Shown: positions 36,985 through 45,994, counted from the stretch's first letter. The stretch is 64,000 nucleotides of DNA from an uncultured Lutibacter sp. (GCF_947493565.1 NZ_CANLRG010000007.1:1-64000); one strand, 5' to 3'. Program-made: numbers and translations. The notes: generated by a model from the sequence alone, not told the origin.

Positions 36985-37335
36985 ATGGCTATTAAAATAA
37001 CAGATGAATGTATAAACTGTGATGCTTGTATTTCTGAGTGTCCTAACAATGCAATTTACGAACCAGATAGTGAATGGGCGTATTCAGATGAAACAGCTTT
37101 AAGCGGAACTGTGACTTTACCTAGTGGAGGTGAAGCGGATGCTGATGAAATGAATGAACCATTATCTGATGAATTTTACTTTATTGTAACTGATAAGTGT
37201 ACTGAATGTAAAGGTTTCCATGATGAACCACAATGTGCTTCTGTTTGTCCAGTTGATTGTTGTGTTCCTGATGAAGATCATGAAGAAACAGAAGAACAGT
37301 TATTAGGCAAAAAAGCTTGGTTACACGGAGAATAA
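36985..37335 (+). CDS. 2[4Fe-4S] ferredoxin, Alvin type
   Basis: The 116 residues bind two [4Fe-4S] clusters: Cys9, 12, 15, 19 in CINCDACISECP, and the extended second set Cys72, 75, 84, 88 in CTECKGFHDEPQCASVCP, whose CX2CX8CX3CP spacing is that of Chromatium-type low-potential ferredoxins. An acidic 45-residue linker separates the motifs, longer than in the classical protein. It lies divergent from korA, so it is the probable electron acceptor of KorAB and a candidate donor to the NuoEFG-less complex I (inference). A strong terminator follows, so it is monocistronic. Confidence 0.93.
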   Translation: MAIKITDECINCDACISECPNNAIYEPDSEWAYSDETALSGTVTLPSGGEADADEMNEPLSDEFYFIVTDKCTECKGFHDEPQCASVCPVDCCVPDEDHEETEEQLLGKKAWLHGE

Positions 37336-37354
37336 TTTATCATCATTTAATTAT

Positions 37355-37403
37355 AAAGAAGCAGTCTAAAAAGGAAATTAATTTCTTTTTAGACTGCTTC
37401 TTT
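37355..37403 (+). terminator. Ferredoxin gene terminator
   Basis: The arms at 37355-37378 and 37381-37403 pair along their whole length with a single bulged G at 37374 or 37373 and a 2-nt loop. The stem is GC-containing in the middle (GCAGTCT) and T-rich sequence follows. It starts 20 bp beyond the ferredoxin stop codon. Confidence 0.88.
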
Positions 37404-37426
37404 ATTTTCAATTATTTTTGTAATTA

Positions 37427-37906
37427 ATGAAAAATAAAAAATCATATACAGTAGATGAAGCTACTAAGGTGTTAGAATATTTTTGTAGTTATCAGGAAAG
37501 AAGCCATAAAGAGGTTGAAAAAAAGTTATATGATTTAAAGATGATACCAGCTGCAAAAGAAAAAATTATCCTTCATCTAATACAACATAACTTTTTAAAT
37601 GAAGAACGTTTTTCTAAAGCATTTGCAAGAGGGAAATTTTCAATAAAAAAATGGGGTAAACTTAAAATTATTAATGAACTAAAGTTTAGAGATATTTCTT
37701 CTTATAATATTATAACAGCATTAAAAGAAATTGATGATCAAGAATATAAAAATACATTACAAGCGTTAGCAGAAAAAAAAATAAAATTGATAAAAGAAAC
37801 TAACTATTTTAAAAAAAGAGCGAAGCTTTCAGCTTTTTTAATTTCTAAGGGATATGAAACATCATTGGTTTATGAAATAGTTAATCAATTATTTTCAGAG
37901 GAATAA
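37427..37906 (+). CDS. recX: RecX regulatory protein (RecA modulator)
   Basis: The protein (159 residues, normal length) is built of three-helix RecX repeats with the typical first-repeat segment YTVDEATKVLEYFCSYQERSHKEVEKKL, the second-repeat LIQHNFLNEERFSKAFARGKF and the conserved KKWGKLKIINELKFRDIS. It binds RecA filaments and inhibits or modulates recombination. recA is not in this window. It converges with the lipoprotein gene, sharing a bidirectional terminator. Confidence 0.93.
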   Translation: MKNKKSYTVDEATKVLEYFCSYQERSHKEVEKKLYDLKMIPAAKEKIILHLIQHNFLNEERFSKAFARGKFSIKKWGKLKIINELKFRDISSYNIITALKEIDDQEYKNTLQALAEKKIKLIKETNYFKKRAKLSAFLISKGYETSLVYEIVNQLFSEE

Positions 37907-37937
37907 AAAGAGGTAAATTAATTTACCTCTTTTTATT
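37902..37937. terminator. Bidirectional terminator between recX and the convergent lipoprotein gene
   Basis: A perfect 36-nt palindrome (17-bp arms 37902-37918 and 37921-37937, TA centre) has an AGAGGTAAAT core flanked by A and T runs on both sides. It overlaps the recX stop codon and ends 5 bp before the stop of the minus-strand gene. Confidence 0.9.
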
Positions 37938-37942
37938 ATAAA

Positions 37943-38641
37943 CTAGTTTATAATTTTAAATTGAAAAATTTCAGAAGTTGATGAGTTATTACTATTGTCT
38001 TTAGTAATCACGTTCCAATAATAAGTGTTTCCTTGGCTAACAACAACGTTCTCTATTTTTTGAGTGGATGTAGTGCTTAGTAATTCAGTTGGTGGATTTA
38101 CAGTTCCAAAATATACATCATATTCTTTTATATCGCCATCAACATCACTTCCATTCCATTCTAAAGTAACATTTTCACCGCTTATGGATGAGCCTAAACT
38201 AGGGTTAATTACTTCTGCAGGGAATGGGGCATAAGATTTTACAGCATCTCCAGCATTGTAGAATTTCCACTCAGAGCTTTTAGCAGTGTTGGTGGCTTCG
38301 GAATTTTTTGAAATAACCCACCATTTATAAGGAGTATTTTTATTTAATATAGCTGTGCTAAAGTTACTTGTGGTATTGGTATTGAAATTTGTATTGGTCA
38401 ATAAATTTCTAATTACTAAGGTATATGAAGTGGTGTTGGTTGAAACATTCCATTCAAAATTTATTTTGCTTTGTGTACTATTAATGCTTTCACCAGTGTT
38501 ACATTCTTCATTATTAATTGGAAAAGTTAGTATAGCAGCAGTTGGAGGATCTACAATTACTGGATCCGGATTGTCTTTACCGCCACAACTTAAAAAGATA
38601 CTGATAATCCCTAAATTAAAAAGGATGTTTAATTTTTTCAT
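37943..38641 (-). CDS. Lipoprotein with two fibronectin-III-like domains
   Basis: ATG 38641 opens a lipoprotein signal with lipobox IFLSCGG, followed by a Pro-rich linker and two FN3-like beta-sandwich domains (INFEWNVSTNTTSYTLVI ... YKWWVIS, and VTLEWNGSDVDGDIKEYDVYF ... YYWNVITKDNSNNSS). There is no enzymatic motif. It starts 1 bp after the stop of the giant Asp-box/TSP3 protein, so the two are co-transcribed and the lipoprotein may anchor or assist that surface protein (inference). The longer TTG start at 38650 would overlap the upstream gene and is less likely. Confidence 0.75.
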   Translation of the reverse strand: MKKLNILFNLGIISIFLSCGGKDNPDPVIVDPPTAAILTFPINNEECNTGESINSTQSKINFEWNVSTNTTSYTLVIRNLLTNTNFNTNTTSNFSTAILNKNTPYKWWVISKNSEATNTAKSSEWKFYNAGDAVKSYAPFPAEVINPSLGSSISGENVTLEWNGSDVDGDIKEYDVYFGTVNPPTELLSTTSTQKIENVVVSQGNTYYWNVITKDNSNNSSTSEIFQFKIIN

Positions 38642-38642
38642 A

Positions 38643-41600
38643 TTATTCAATTATTATATTGAAGCTTCTAGTTACTTCTTTAGATTCTAAATTTAATATA
38701 TACATTCCTTTAGGTAAATGTTTGGTGCTGATTTCAATTCTTTTTTGTGGATTGTTTAAATAAATATTGGTTGATAATATACTACCTAAAGTATTTAGAA
38801 TTGAAATTTTAATGTTATTTGATTTGATATATCCAGTAGTTAAAAATAAGCTTCTATGTTGTTTTACAGGGTTTGGATATAATTTAATTCCTTCAAAAGG
38901 AACTATAAATGATTCCAAATGCTCACCTTGGCAAGCAGTTTCTGTAGTTACTTTAAGTTTGTTGATGCCTGGTTTTAATGCTAATTTTAACGAAGATTCA
39001 AATGTTTTGGTAGTTACTCCGTTTAAAGTTACAAAGTAATTGGTGCTACCGTTTAAGGTAACGATAACTGATTTTGAATGTGCATTAACTTTGGATGAAA
39101 CAGCTAAATCTTCAGGTTCTGTTATTACTGCATTAAAGCAAATTTCATAGTCAGGTTGATCTTCAACAGTTATACATATCGTATAATTACCAGCTTCTAG
39201 GTTATTAAATGTAATGTTATTTGTAAATTCTTTAGAAGTTGAACTTCCACTTCCTGTAATTATTGCTGTGTAATTTAAATTTTCTGTAGCTTTTAATACA
39301 ATATATCCATTATTATTTGCTCTACAAGTTTCTCCATAAATTTCTAATAAAAAGTTGGTTGTTGGTAAGCTAAATAAAGTACAGCCATTTACATCCACTG
39401 AATCATTAATAGGTGTATCGTTACAGCTATCATAATAATTCAGTACACCATCATTATCTATATCATCATCACAAATGTCGCCAATTCCATCATTATCAAA
39501 ATCTTCTTGATTTGGATTTACTTTATAAGGACAATTATCGGTATCATTTGTAATACCATCTCCATCAATATCCTCATCACAAACATCACCTATCCCATCA
39601 TTATCTGTATCTTCTTGGTTAGGGTTTGCAGTTAATGGACAATTGTCATTTGCATCTAATATTCCATCATCGTCATCATCGTCATCACATATGTTTCCAA
39701 TTCCATCATTATCTGTATCTTCTTGGTTAGGGTTAACAGTTAATGGGCAATTGTCATTGTTGTCAAAAATAGTATCATTATCAGAATCTTCACAAACATC
39801 ACCAACCCCGTTATTGTTAAAGTCATTTTGATCAGGATTGTAATTAAATGGACAATTGTCATTTACATCGAATATTCCATCGTTGTCGTCATCCTCATCA
39901 CAAACATCACCTATCCCATCATTATCATTGTCTAGTTGATCTATATTAGCATTTTCAGGACAGTTGTCAATAAGGTTAACTATTCCGTCTTCATCACTAT
40001 CTTCACAAATATCTCCAATACCATTGTTATTAAGATCAATTTGATTAGTGTTTGGGGTTAGTGGACAATTGTCATTCACATCTAAAATTCCATCATTGTC
40101 GTCATCTTCATCACAAACATCACCTATTCCGTCGGCATCAGTATCTAGCTGATTTTCATTTGGAGTGTATGGGCAATTGTCAATATCGTCAACTATTCCA
40201 TCATTGTCAGCATCTTCATCACAAACATCACCAATTCCATCATTATCGGAGTCTTCTTGGTTTGGATTGGCTATTGTAGGACAATTATCATTTACATCTA
40301 AAATTCCATCATTATCGTCATCGGTATCATTTATTCCTTCTTCAACAATAATAAAATCATCAATTACAATACCTTCTTGGTTTTCTGCGGTATCAGAATG
40401 AAAAACAAATCTGAATAACACATTTCCTTTAGAGTTTAATGAAGATAAATTGTATGAATATTCTTTCATTTCAGTATCGGTACCTGTCCATTGGGCACCA
40501 GGACAATTTTGACAATCATTTGAAAAGCCAGAAGAAGCATTTGTTCTATTACTATTGTACCAACTAGGATCGTTATTAGTTCCTAAAATTTCCCAGTTTT
40601 TCCCATTATTTAATGAATATTCAATATAAATAATATCCCAATTTTCTTCTAAATCGTAAATCATTTTAAATTTAAAGGTAGGAGAAATTAATGAGGATAA
40701 ATCATAGTATTTAGAAACTATGTAGCTCTTTTTTAAGTCGTTGTAATTTCCTGTTAAATTTGTTGCGTAAGCATTAGTCCCTGAACCTGTTGTATTAAGT
40801 AATGTTCCGTTTGGGTTACCAATGCTCCATTCTGTTGAAAAAATATCGTCTTCATTGTAGGATAGTAATTCTTCGTTTTCATCTTCAAAAGAATTTAAAA
40901 TATTAGGTACTGTTTTTCTGTTTGAAACAAAAGAAGTTGATAAAGTGTTGTTTTCTGGGAAAGCATCTCCATCTACAGTTACTTCAATATTTAAGCTATG
41001 CTTTCCATATTCTATGGGTATATTAGGGATGGTAATAATACCCGTAGAGTTTTTACCAATTAAGCCATTCCATTGGTAACTTTTTTCTTCGTTAGTATCT
41101 AATTTATACTTAACAAAAACTTTATCTATAGGCTTTATACCTTTGTTTTCAGCTTTTAACTTAATAGTAAAATTGTCTTCTAAAATATTAGATATTGTAG
41201 GAGATACAATTTCTAATAATCTTATTTCAGATTCAGGAAGTTCCACAGAAATATCCGATTGCCAAATACCTCTACCATAGGTTCCTGCAGTTATTTTAGC
41301 ATCATCTAGCGAAATTTCTAAATCTCGTATTGGTACTGTAGGTAAATTATTAGAAAAAGAAGCCCACTCATTAGCGGTGTCATCTAACCTAAAAACACCT
41401 AAACTTGTTCCAATATAAATAGGGTTATCTTTATGTCTTCCCTGATGTACTATGTCAAAAAAAGCTTGATTTGTTGGTAGATTGTAAGTAATATTAGTAA
41501 ATGTTTCTCCATTGTCTACAGATTTATAAATACCTCTTTGTCCATATCCTGATGTACATACATAAATGATATTGCTATTACTACTATGAACAGCGATTGA

Positions 41601-43478
41601 TGAAATATTAGCTTCAAAAGAGTGTTTTAAATTAAAATTTAAACCTTTATCAATACTTTGATAAAAGTTTTTATCTACACCTACATAAATACTATTAGTA
41701 TCATTAGCATCAATTTCTAATTCATCAATTTTGCCTTCAAAAGTAGATGATACTTTAATAAATTCAGAGCCAGTAAAATGATATAAGCTTGTATAACCGG
41801 CGTAAAGTTCTCCATCCTTATTAATTTCTAAAGGAGTTACCCAATTACCTTCTTCTGGGCCTCCAAAACTAGAGATTCTATTTTCACCAGCATTGGTTGA
41901 AATGTTTAATGAACCTCCATACTGGGTAAACCCATAATATTTATTTTCATTATTTGGATCTACTGCATTGTCCATTCCATCACCTCCGTGATAATTACTC
42001 CAATCTCCATTATTTGTTAAGCCAAAGCCTCCATTGTCTTGTAATCCACCCGCAATTTTATTTGAATTTCTTGCTGAAACAGAAATTTTATAAAATTGTC
42101 CAATTTGCATGCCTTGAGTATAATCTTGAAAAGTAGTACCATGATCAGTACTTTTATAAAACCCACCATCAGTTCCTGCAAATAGTTCATTATTATAAAA
42201 ACGTAAAAAATGGATATCTGCATGTGTAAATGAGGCTGTATGGTGCGACCAATTATTTAGTTTGTTAAAGCCTACACCACCAGACATAGATCTCCAAATA
42301 TTTAAACAACCTACATATATTTCTTCAGGGTTTGTATCTGAAACAGCTAAAGCTAGGTCATACCAAGCCTGATCACTTTCTAATATATTTACAGTATTAG
42401 ATGTTTTTGAAAAATTTTCACCACTATCTATTGATTTGTAAATGCCTTGATAATTATATTCTAAATCAGCACTTAATACATATAAATAACTAGGGTTTGC
42501 AGGTGTAACGTCTATAACTAATCTACCAGATGTAACTGGTAATCCAATAGTTTTTTGTTCAAAATTATTACCTCCATCAATCGATTTAAAAATTTTAGAT
42601 TTAGTTGCAATATAAATAGTATTTGGATCTAAAGGTTTTAACTTAATATCTTTAATATTACCTGCAATTTTTTGGAGCCAAGTATCTCCTCCATTAGTTG
42701 TTTTATATAATCCATTATTTGTAGCTACCCATAATACTTCAGGGTTGTCAGGGTGGATATAAATATCATTCATTGAATCAGGTGTGTTGTTAGGATTTAA
42801 ACCTGTTTCGTTCCAAGTTTTTCCACCATCAATTGATTTAAAGACTCCTGCACTATAAGTATCAGAGGCATCATCATCTCCTGTAGCAATGTAAATGGTA
42901 TTGGAATCACTAGGATGAATTGCTATTCCTGAAACACCTATTTGTGGTAAGTTGTCTGAAAGAGGAACCCAGGTTAAACCTTTATCAATTGATTTCCAGA
43001 TACCTCCAGCCGGAGTGCCTACATATATGATATTTTCATTATTAGGATCAGGAAGTATTACGTTTACCCTTCCTAAATTTGCAGTTGAAGTTTTATGATT
43101 AATTAATGTGTTAGGCCCAAAAGGCATCCAATTACTATCGTTAGAATTAGCATTTGTTTCAAAAGTTTGAATATTAGTTTTCCATGAATTCCATAATTTA
43201 GAAGAGTTTGGTAAATAACCATTTTTATCGGTAAAATGCTTCCAAAATTCTTCCCATCTTTTAAAAGGTTTGTAACCACTCCCTTTTTTAGTATAATCTT
43301 TACCTTTCCAATATTCATTAAACATTGATGATATTTCAGTTAATGAAAGTTGATCTGTACCTCCTTTTTTAAATTGGGTTTTATATTTGGATTGCATCCA
43401 AGGCGCTGTTTCATTGTACTGAGCTTGAACACTAGTAAAAGAAATAAACAACCCGAGCAATAGTAGAAAATTTTTCAT
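38643..43478 (-). CDS. Giant T9SS-secreted protein with Asp-box (BNR) propeller, TSP3 repeats and sorting domain
   Basis: ATG 43478 opens a clean signal peptide (FLLLLGLFISFTSVQAQ), so it is preferred over TTG 43496. Residues about 130-740 hold at least nine Asp-box motifs (for example GGIWKSIDKGLTWVPLS, AGVFKSIDGGKTWNE, RGIYKSVDNGETFTN), the pattern of sialidase or sortilin-like propellers. Next come a CARDB-like beta domain, a carbohydrate-binding-like jelly roll (EENWDIIYIEYSLNNGKNWE), eight full plus one partial thrombospondin type 3 repeats rich in DxDxDG, and a C-terminal T9SS sorting domain (GIKLYPNPV ... GMYILNLESKEVTRSFNIIIE). No catalytic residues of a known hydrolase are evident. 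It is likely a Ca2+-stabilised surface binding protein. Confidence 0.88.
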   Translation of the reverse strand: MKNFLLLLGLFISFTSVQAQYNETAPWMQSKYKTQFKKGGTDQLSLTEISSMFNEYWKGKDYTKKGSGYKPFKRWEEFWKHFTDKNGYLPNSSKLWNSWKTNIQTFETNANSNDSNWMPFGPNTLINHKTSTANLGRVNVILPDPNNENIIYVGTPAGGIWKSIDKGLTWVPLSDNLPQIGVSGIAIHPSDSNTIYIATGDDDASDTYSAGVFKSIDGGKTWNETGLNPNNTPDSMNDIYIHPDNPEVLWVATNNGLYKTTNGGDTWLQKIAGNIKDIKLKPLDPNTIYIATKSKIFKSIDGGNNFEQKTIGLPVTSGRLVIDVTPANPSYLYVLSADLEYNYQGIYKSIDSGENFSKTSNTVNILESDQAWYDLALAVSDTNPEEIYVGCLNIWRSMSGGVGFNKLNNWSHHTASFTHADIHFLRFYNNELFAGTDGGFYKSTDHGTTFQDYTQGMQIGQFYKISVSARNSNKIAGGLQDNGGFGLTNNGDWSNYHGGDGMDNAVDPNNENKYYGFTQYGGSLNISTNAGENRISSFGGPEEGNWVTPLEINKDGELYAGYTSLYHFTGSEFIKVSSTFEGKIDELEIDANDTNSIYVGVDKNFYQSIDKGLNFNLKHSFEANISSIAVHSSNSNIIYVCTSGYGQRGIYKSVDNGETFTNITYNLPTNQAFFDIVHQGRHKDNPIYIGTSLGVFRLDDTANEWASFSNNLPTVPIRDLEISLDDAKITAGTYGRGIWQSDISVELPESEIRLLEIVSPTISNILEDNFTIKLKAENKGIKPIDKVFVKYKLDTNEEKSYQWNGLIGKNSTGIITIPNIPIEYGKHSLNIEVTVDGDAFPENNTLSTSFVSNRKTVPNILNSFEDENEELLSYNEDDIFSTEWSIGNPNGTLLNTTGSGTNAYATNLTGNYNDLKKSYIVSKYYDLSSLISPTFKFKMIYDLEENWDIIYIEYSLNNGKNWEILGTNNDPSWYNSNRTNASSGFSNDCQNCPGAQWTGTDTEMKEYSYNLSSLNSKGNVLFRFVFHSDTAENQEGIVIDDFIIVEEGINDTDDDNDGILDVNDNCPTIANPNQEDSDNDGIGDVCDEDADNDGIVDDIDNCPYTPNENQLDTDADGIGDVCDEDDDNDGILDVNDNCPLTPNTNQIDLNNNGIGDICEDSDEDGIVNLIDNCPENANIDQLDNDNDGIGDVCDEDDDNDGIFDVNDNCPFNYNPDQNDFNNNGVGDVCEDSDNDTIFDNNDNCPLTVNPNQEDTDNDGIGNICDDDDDDDGILDANDNCPLTANPNQEDTDNDGIGDVCDEDIDGDGITNDTDNCPYKVNPNQEDFDNDGIGDICDDDIDNDGVLNYYDSCNDTPINDSVDVNGCTLFSLPTTNFLLEIYGETCRANNNGYIVLKATENLNYTAIITGSGSSTSKEFTNNITFNNLEAGNYTICITVEDQPDYEICFNAVITEPEDLAVSSKVNAHSKSVIVTLNGSTNYFVTLNGVTTKTFESSLKLALKPGINKLKVTTETACQGEHLESFIVPFEGIKLYPNPVKQHRSLFLTTGYIKSNNIKISILNTLGSILSTNIYLNNPQKRIEISTKHLPKGMYILNLESKEVTRSFNIIIE
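39380..40330 (-). repeat. Thrombospondin type 3 calcium-binding repeat array (8 full plus 1 partial)
   Basis: About 36-residue units with the pattern DxDxDGIxDxxDNCPxxxNxxQxDxDxDGIGDxC are encoded in tandem inside the giant protein. Units differ at the DNA level, so this is an older array than the HYR repeats at the window start. Each unit is expected to bind Ca2+ ions. Confidence 0.9.
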
Positions 43479-43655
43479 AAAAAATAATTTCACCAAATGT
43501 AAAATAATATTTTTTTAAACGTATCTTAATATGCTAATTCAAATGAGTAATTATTAATTTTTATGAAATTAAAACTTGATTTCAAATTCAAGTATAACAT
43601 TTATAATGAAAATTTAAAAACTTTCTTTTTTAATGAATAGTTGTACTTAGGGTGC

Positions 43656-43698
43656 TGATTTTAATCACAATTTATAATCTAGTTATTTAATAAATTTG
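43656..43698 (+). promoter_or_regulatory. Promoter of the MORN-like gene with Crp/Fnr-like operator
   Basis: The palindrome TGATTTTAATCA (43656-43667) is followed after 23 nt by TAAATTTG (43691-43698), matching TAnnTTTG. This is the same spacing as at nuoA, korA and the methylmalonyl-CoA operon. The gene starts 34 bp further on at 43733. Confidence 0.6.
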
Positions 43699-43732
43699 AG
43701 TAATTATTTATGGTTGATCAAAATTATTAGTT

Positions 43733-44089
43733 ATGAAAAAAATAGTTACACTTGTTTTACTAGCTTTAGCATCTATTAGCTATGCTCAAAATACATCATT
43801 AAAAGAAATCAATATTAAAGGAAATTTAACCGAAGTTACTCTGTTTTATGAAAATGGAATGGTCATGCAACATGGGTTTTATACAAAAGAAGGAAAATTA
43901 CATGCTTCATGGGAAAGTTATAATCTAGATGGAAGTTTGAAATGTTATGCCACCTATAATAATGGTATTAAAGTTGGTGTTTGGACCTATTGGAGTGAAA
44001 ATAAAATAACTAAGGTGAAATATAAAGACAATAGAATAATTAATATTATTGAGGTTGATAAAGATAAGCGAATCAAAAACAGTTATTAA
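43733..44089 (+). CDS. Secreted MORN-repeat-like (YwqK-type) small protein
   Basis: This 118-residue protein has a signal peptide (MKKIVTLVLLALASISYAQ) and short beta-hairpin repeats in the MORN/YwqK style: VTLFYENGMVMQHGFYTKEGKLH, WESYNLDGSLKCYATYNNG and KVGVWTYWSENKITKVKY. Such repeats are structural and common in Bacteroidota periplasmic or surface proteins; no reaction can be assigned. The gene is monocistronic and its stop lies 1 bp from the stop of the convergent lipoprotein gene. Its promoter has the same operator layout as the energy-metabolism genes in this window, which is unexpected for a structural protein. Confidence 0.75.
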   Translation: MKKIVTLVLLALASISYAQNTSLKEINIKGNLTEVTLFYENGMVMQHGFYTKEGKLHASWESYNLDGSLKCYATYNNGIKVGVWTYWSENKITKVKYKDNRIINIIEVDKDKRIKNSY

Positions 44090-44090
44090 T

Positions 44091-44693
44091 TTAATTGTCT
44101 TTTTTTGAAGAGACCCTAGTAGGAATTTTTCTAATAGTTGGTTTTCTATGTTCAGGCTCTAATTCAATAGGTGTTTCGATATCAATTTCTAAAGAGTTTT
44201 GTAAGTCTTCAGCTTTGTAAATGGTATTAATTTTTGAATTAACGGACGCATATAAATTCAAAATTTTTCCAACTTCTTCATTTACTTCTTCTTCTGTAAT
44301 AGATGGTATTTTTGCCATATCGGCCAATCGTAATGCTTCATTATGGAGCACATTAAAACGTGCAATAACATTTAAGGTATTTAGTTTATCAACTCTAATG
44401 GTATCTTTCATTAATTTTACTAAATCTGATAGTTCTTTAGAATATACCAAAGCTTCCATTGTTGAAATATTGTAATATTTCAACATAAACTCATCTAAGT
44501 TTTGATATTCTTTCCAATTAGCTAGCTCTTTTTTTGCTTTTGGTATTAAGGTTTCCCCAATAGTATTAACTATTCTACTCGAATCAATTTTTATTGAATC
44601 AATTACTTCATTAACATTTTTTGTCGTTTTGTTTTTATTGCACGAAGTATTTAAACTTAAAATAATGATTAAAAAACCAATTAGATATTTCAT
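44091..44693 (-). CDS. Lipoprotein of unknown function, mainly helical
   Basis: This 200-residue protein has a lipoprotein signal (IIILSLNTSCNKN) and a predicted helical mature part (ELANWKEYQNLDEFMLKYYN, LARFN/VLHNEALRLADMAKI-like segment, EEEVNEEVGKILNLYASVNSK), ending in a basic tail (RKPTIRKIPTRVSSKKDN). No domain is recognised. A TACTTTTG box at 44720-44713 on the minus strand may be its -7 element. The gene is divergent from tdh and convergent with the MORN-like gene. Confidence 0.65.
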   Translation of the reverse strand: MKYLIGFLIIILSLNTSCNKNKTTKNVNEVIDSIKIDSSRIVNTIGETLIPKAKKELANWKEYQNLDEFMLKYYNISTMEALVYSKELSDLVKLMKDTIRVDKLNTLNVIARFNVLHNEALRLADMAKIPSITEEEVNEEVGKILNLYASVNSKINTIYKAEDLQNSLEIDIETPIELEPEHRKPTIRKIPTRVSSKKDN

Positions 44694-44836
44694 AATTATA
44701 GCTTAGAATTGTCAAAAGTACTAATAAATCTACTTTTAATTTTTAAAAATTCATTTTTAATAAAATTGCTAATAAAATAACTATAAATTTTAATTTTCAG
44801 TATCTTTGAAGCTAAATTAAACTGTTTTTTTATCAA

Positions 44837-45793
44837 ATGAATAAGCGTATATTAATTATTGGTGCATGTGGACAAATAGGTACAGAATTAACTTTGAAAT
44901 TGCGTGAAATTAATGGAGAAAATGCTGTAGTAGCTTCAGATATTAGAGAAGGTAATGAAGAGTTGATGAGCTCTGGTCCATTTGAATTTATAAACGCAAT
45001 GGACTATAATTCAATTTTAAAAATTATTGAAAAATACCAAATCAATGAAGTTTATTTAATGGCCGCTATGCTTTCAGCCACAGGTGAAAAATACCCAGCA
45101 AAAGCTTGGGAATTAAATATGACCTCGTTATTTAATGTTTTAAATTTGGCTAAAGAAGGAAAAATTGAAAAACTATTTTGGCCAAGTTCAATAGCGGTTT
45201 TTGGACCAACAACCCCAAAAGAAAATACTCCACAAGAAACCATTATGGAACCTTCAACAGTATATGGTATTAGCAAACAAGCAGGTGAGCGTTGGTGTGA
45301 GTACTATTTTAATAAATTTGGAGTTGATGTAAGAAGTATAAGATATCCTGGAATCATCAGTTGGAAAGCGGATCCAGGAGGAGGGACTACGGATTATGCT
45401 GTAGAAATTTACCACAATGCATTGTTACACGGTAAATACGATTCTTTTTTGAGTAAAGATACAAAGCTACCAATGATGTATATGGATGATGCTATTGATG
45501 CAACTATTAAAATTATGGATGCTGATGCATCAACAATTAAGGTAAGATCATCTTATAATTTAGCAGCAATGAGTTTTACTCCTGAAGAAATAGCCATTGA
45601 AATTAAAAAAATTGTTCCAAAATTTGAAATTACCTACCATTCTGATTTTAGACAAAATATAGCAGATAGTTGGCCAAAAAGTATTGACGATTCTAGAGCA
45701 AGAGAAGATTGGGGATGGAAACATAACTTTAATCTTGAAAAAATGTCAAAAAACATGATTGAGAGTCTTCACATTAGATATGATGAAATGTAG
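44837..45793 (+). CDS. tdh: SDR-type L-threonine 3-dehydrogenase
   Basis: This 318-residue extended-SDR protein has the NAD motif GACGQIG (8-14), the catalytic YGISK, and the family-specific segment RYPGIISWKADPGGGTTDYA found in the short-chain threonine dehydrogenases of Flavobacterium and Cupriavidus. That segment separates it from UDP-sugar epimerases. It oxidises L-threonine to 2-amino-3-ketobutyrate with NAD+, the first step to glycine plus acetyl-CoA. No kbl gene lies beside it. A TATCTTTG box at 44801-44808 may be its -7 element, and a hairpin terminator follows. Confidence 0.9.
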   Translation: MNKRILIIGACGQIGTELTLKLREINGENAVVASDIREGNEELMSSGPFEFINAMDYNSILKIIEKYQINEVYLMAAMLSATGEKYPAKAWELNMTSLFNVLNLAKEGKIEKLFWPSSIAVFGPTTPKENTPQETIMEPSTVYGISKQAGERWCEYYFNKFGVDVRSIRYPGIISWKADPGGGTTDYAVEIYHNALLHGKYDSFLSKDTKLPMMYMDDAIDATIKIMDADASTIKVRSSYNLAAMSFTPEEIAIEIKKIVPKFEITYHSDFRQNIADSWPKSIDDSRAREDWGWKHNFNLEKMSKNMIESLHIRYDEM

Positions 45794-45816
45794 TTAAATT
45801 ATTAATATTTAATTAG

Positions 45817-45845
45817 AAAGGCTCGAAGAATTTTGAGCCTTTTTT
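45817..45845 (+). terminator. tdh terminator
   Basis: An 8-bp stem AAAGGCTC / GAGCCTTT (45817-45824 and 45835-45842) with a 10-nt loop and a T-run on the plus strand starts 23 bp after the tdh stop. Confidence 0.85.
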
Positions 45846-45994
45846 GTTAAAAGTTATTACATGCAACGTTGTTTTATAAACAACTTTATTAACATTGAAA
45901 ACAATAATTTAATTAAAATTATATGTAGTAGTCTATCAGCTATTTAAGTGTTTAAAAAATTTAATAAAACGTTTTAGTAATTTAATTTAAATTA

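Noticed and set aside
39380-40330. Tandem repeats as a CRISPR array
   Set aside because: The 36-codon units are in frame, encode TSP3 domains, and lack constant repeat/unique spacer structure.
39643-40401. Plus-strand open frames rich in His, Ser and Pro opposite the TSP3 repeats
   Set aside because: They are antisense shadows of the repeated Asp/Asn codons (GAT/AAT read as ATC/ATT) and have no independent coding features.
43733-44089. YwqK-type antitoxin of a toxin-antitoxin pair
   Set aside because: It has a signal peptide and no partner toxin gene next to it; MORN-like repeats alone do not indicate an antitoxin.
44837-45793. UDP-glucose 4-epimerase annotation
   Set aside because: The fold is shared, but the PGIISWKADPGGGTTDYA segment is specific to SDR-type threonine dehydrogenases.
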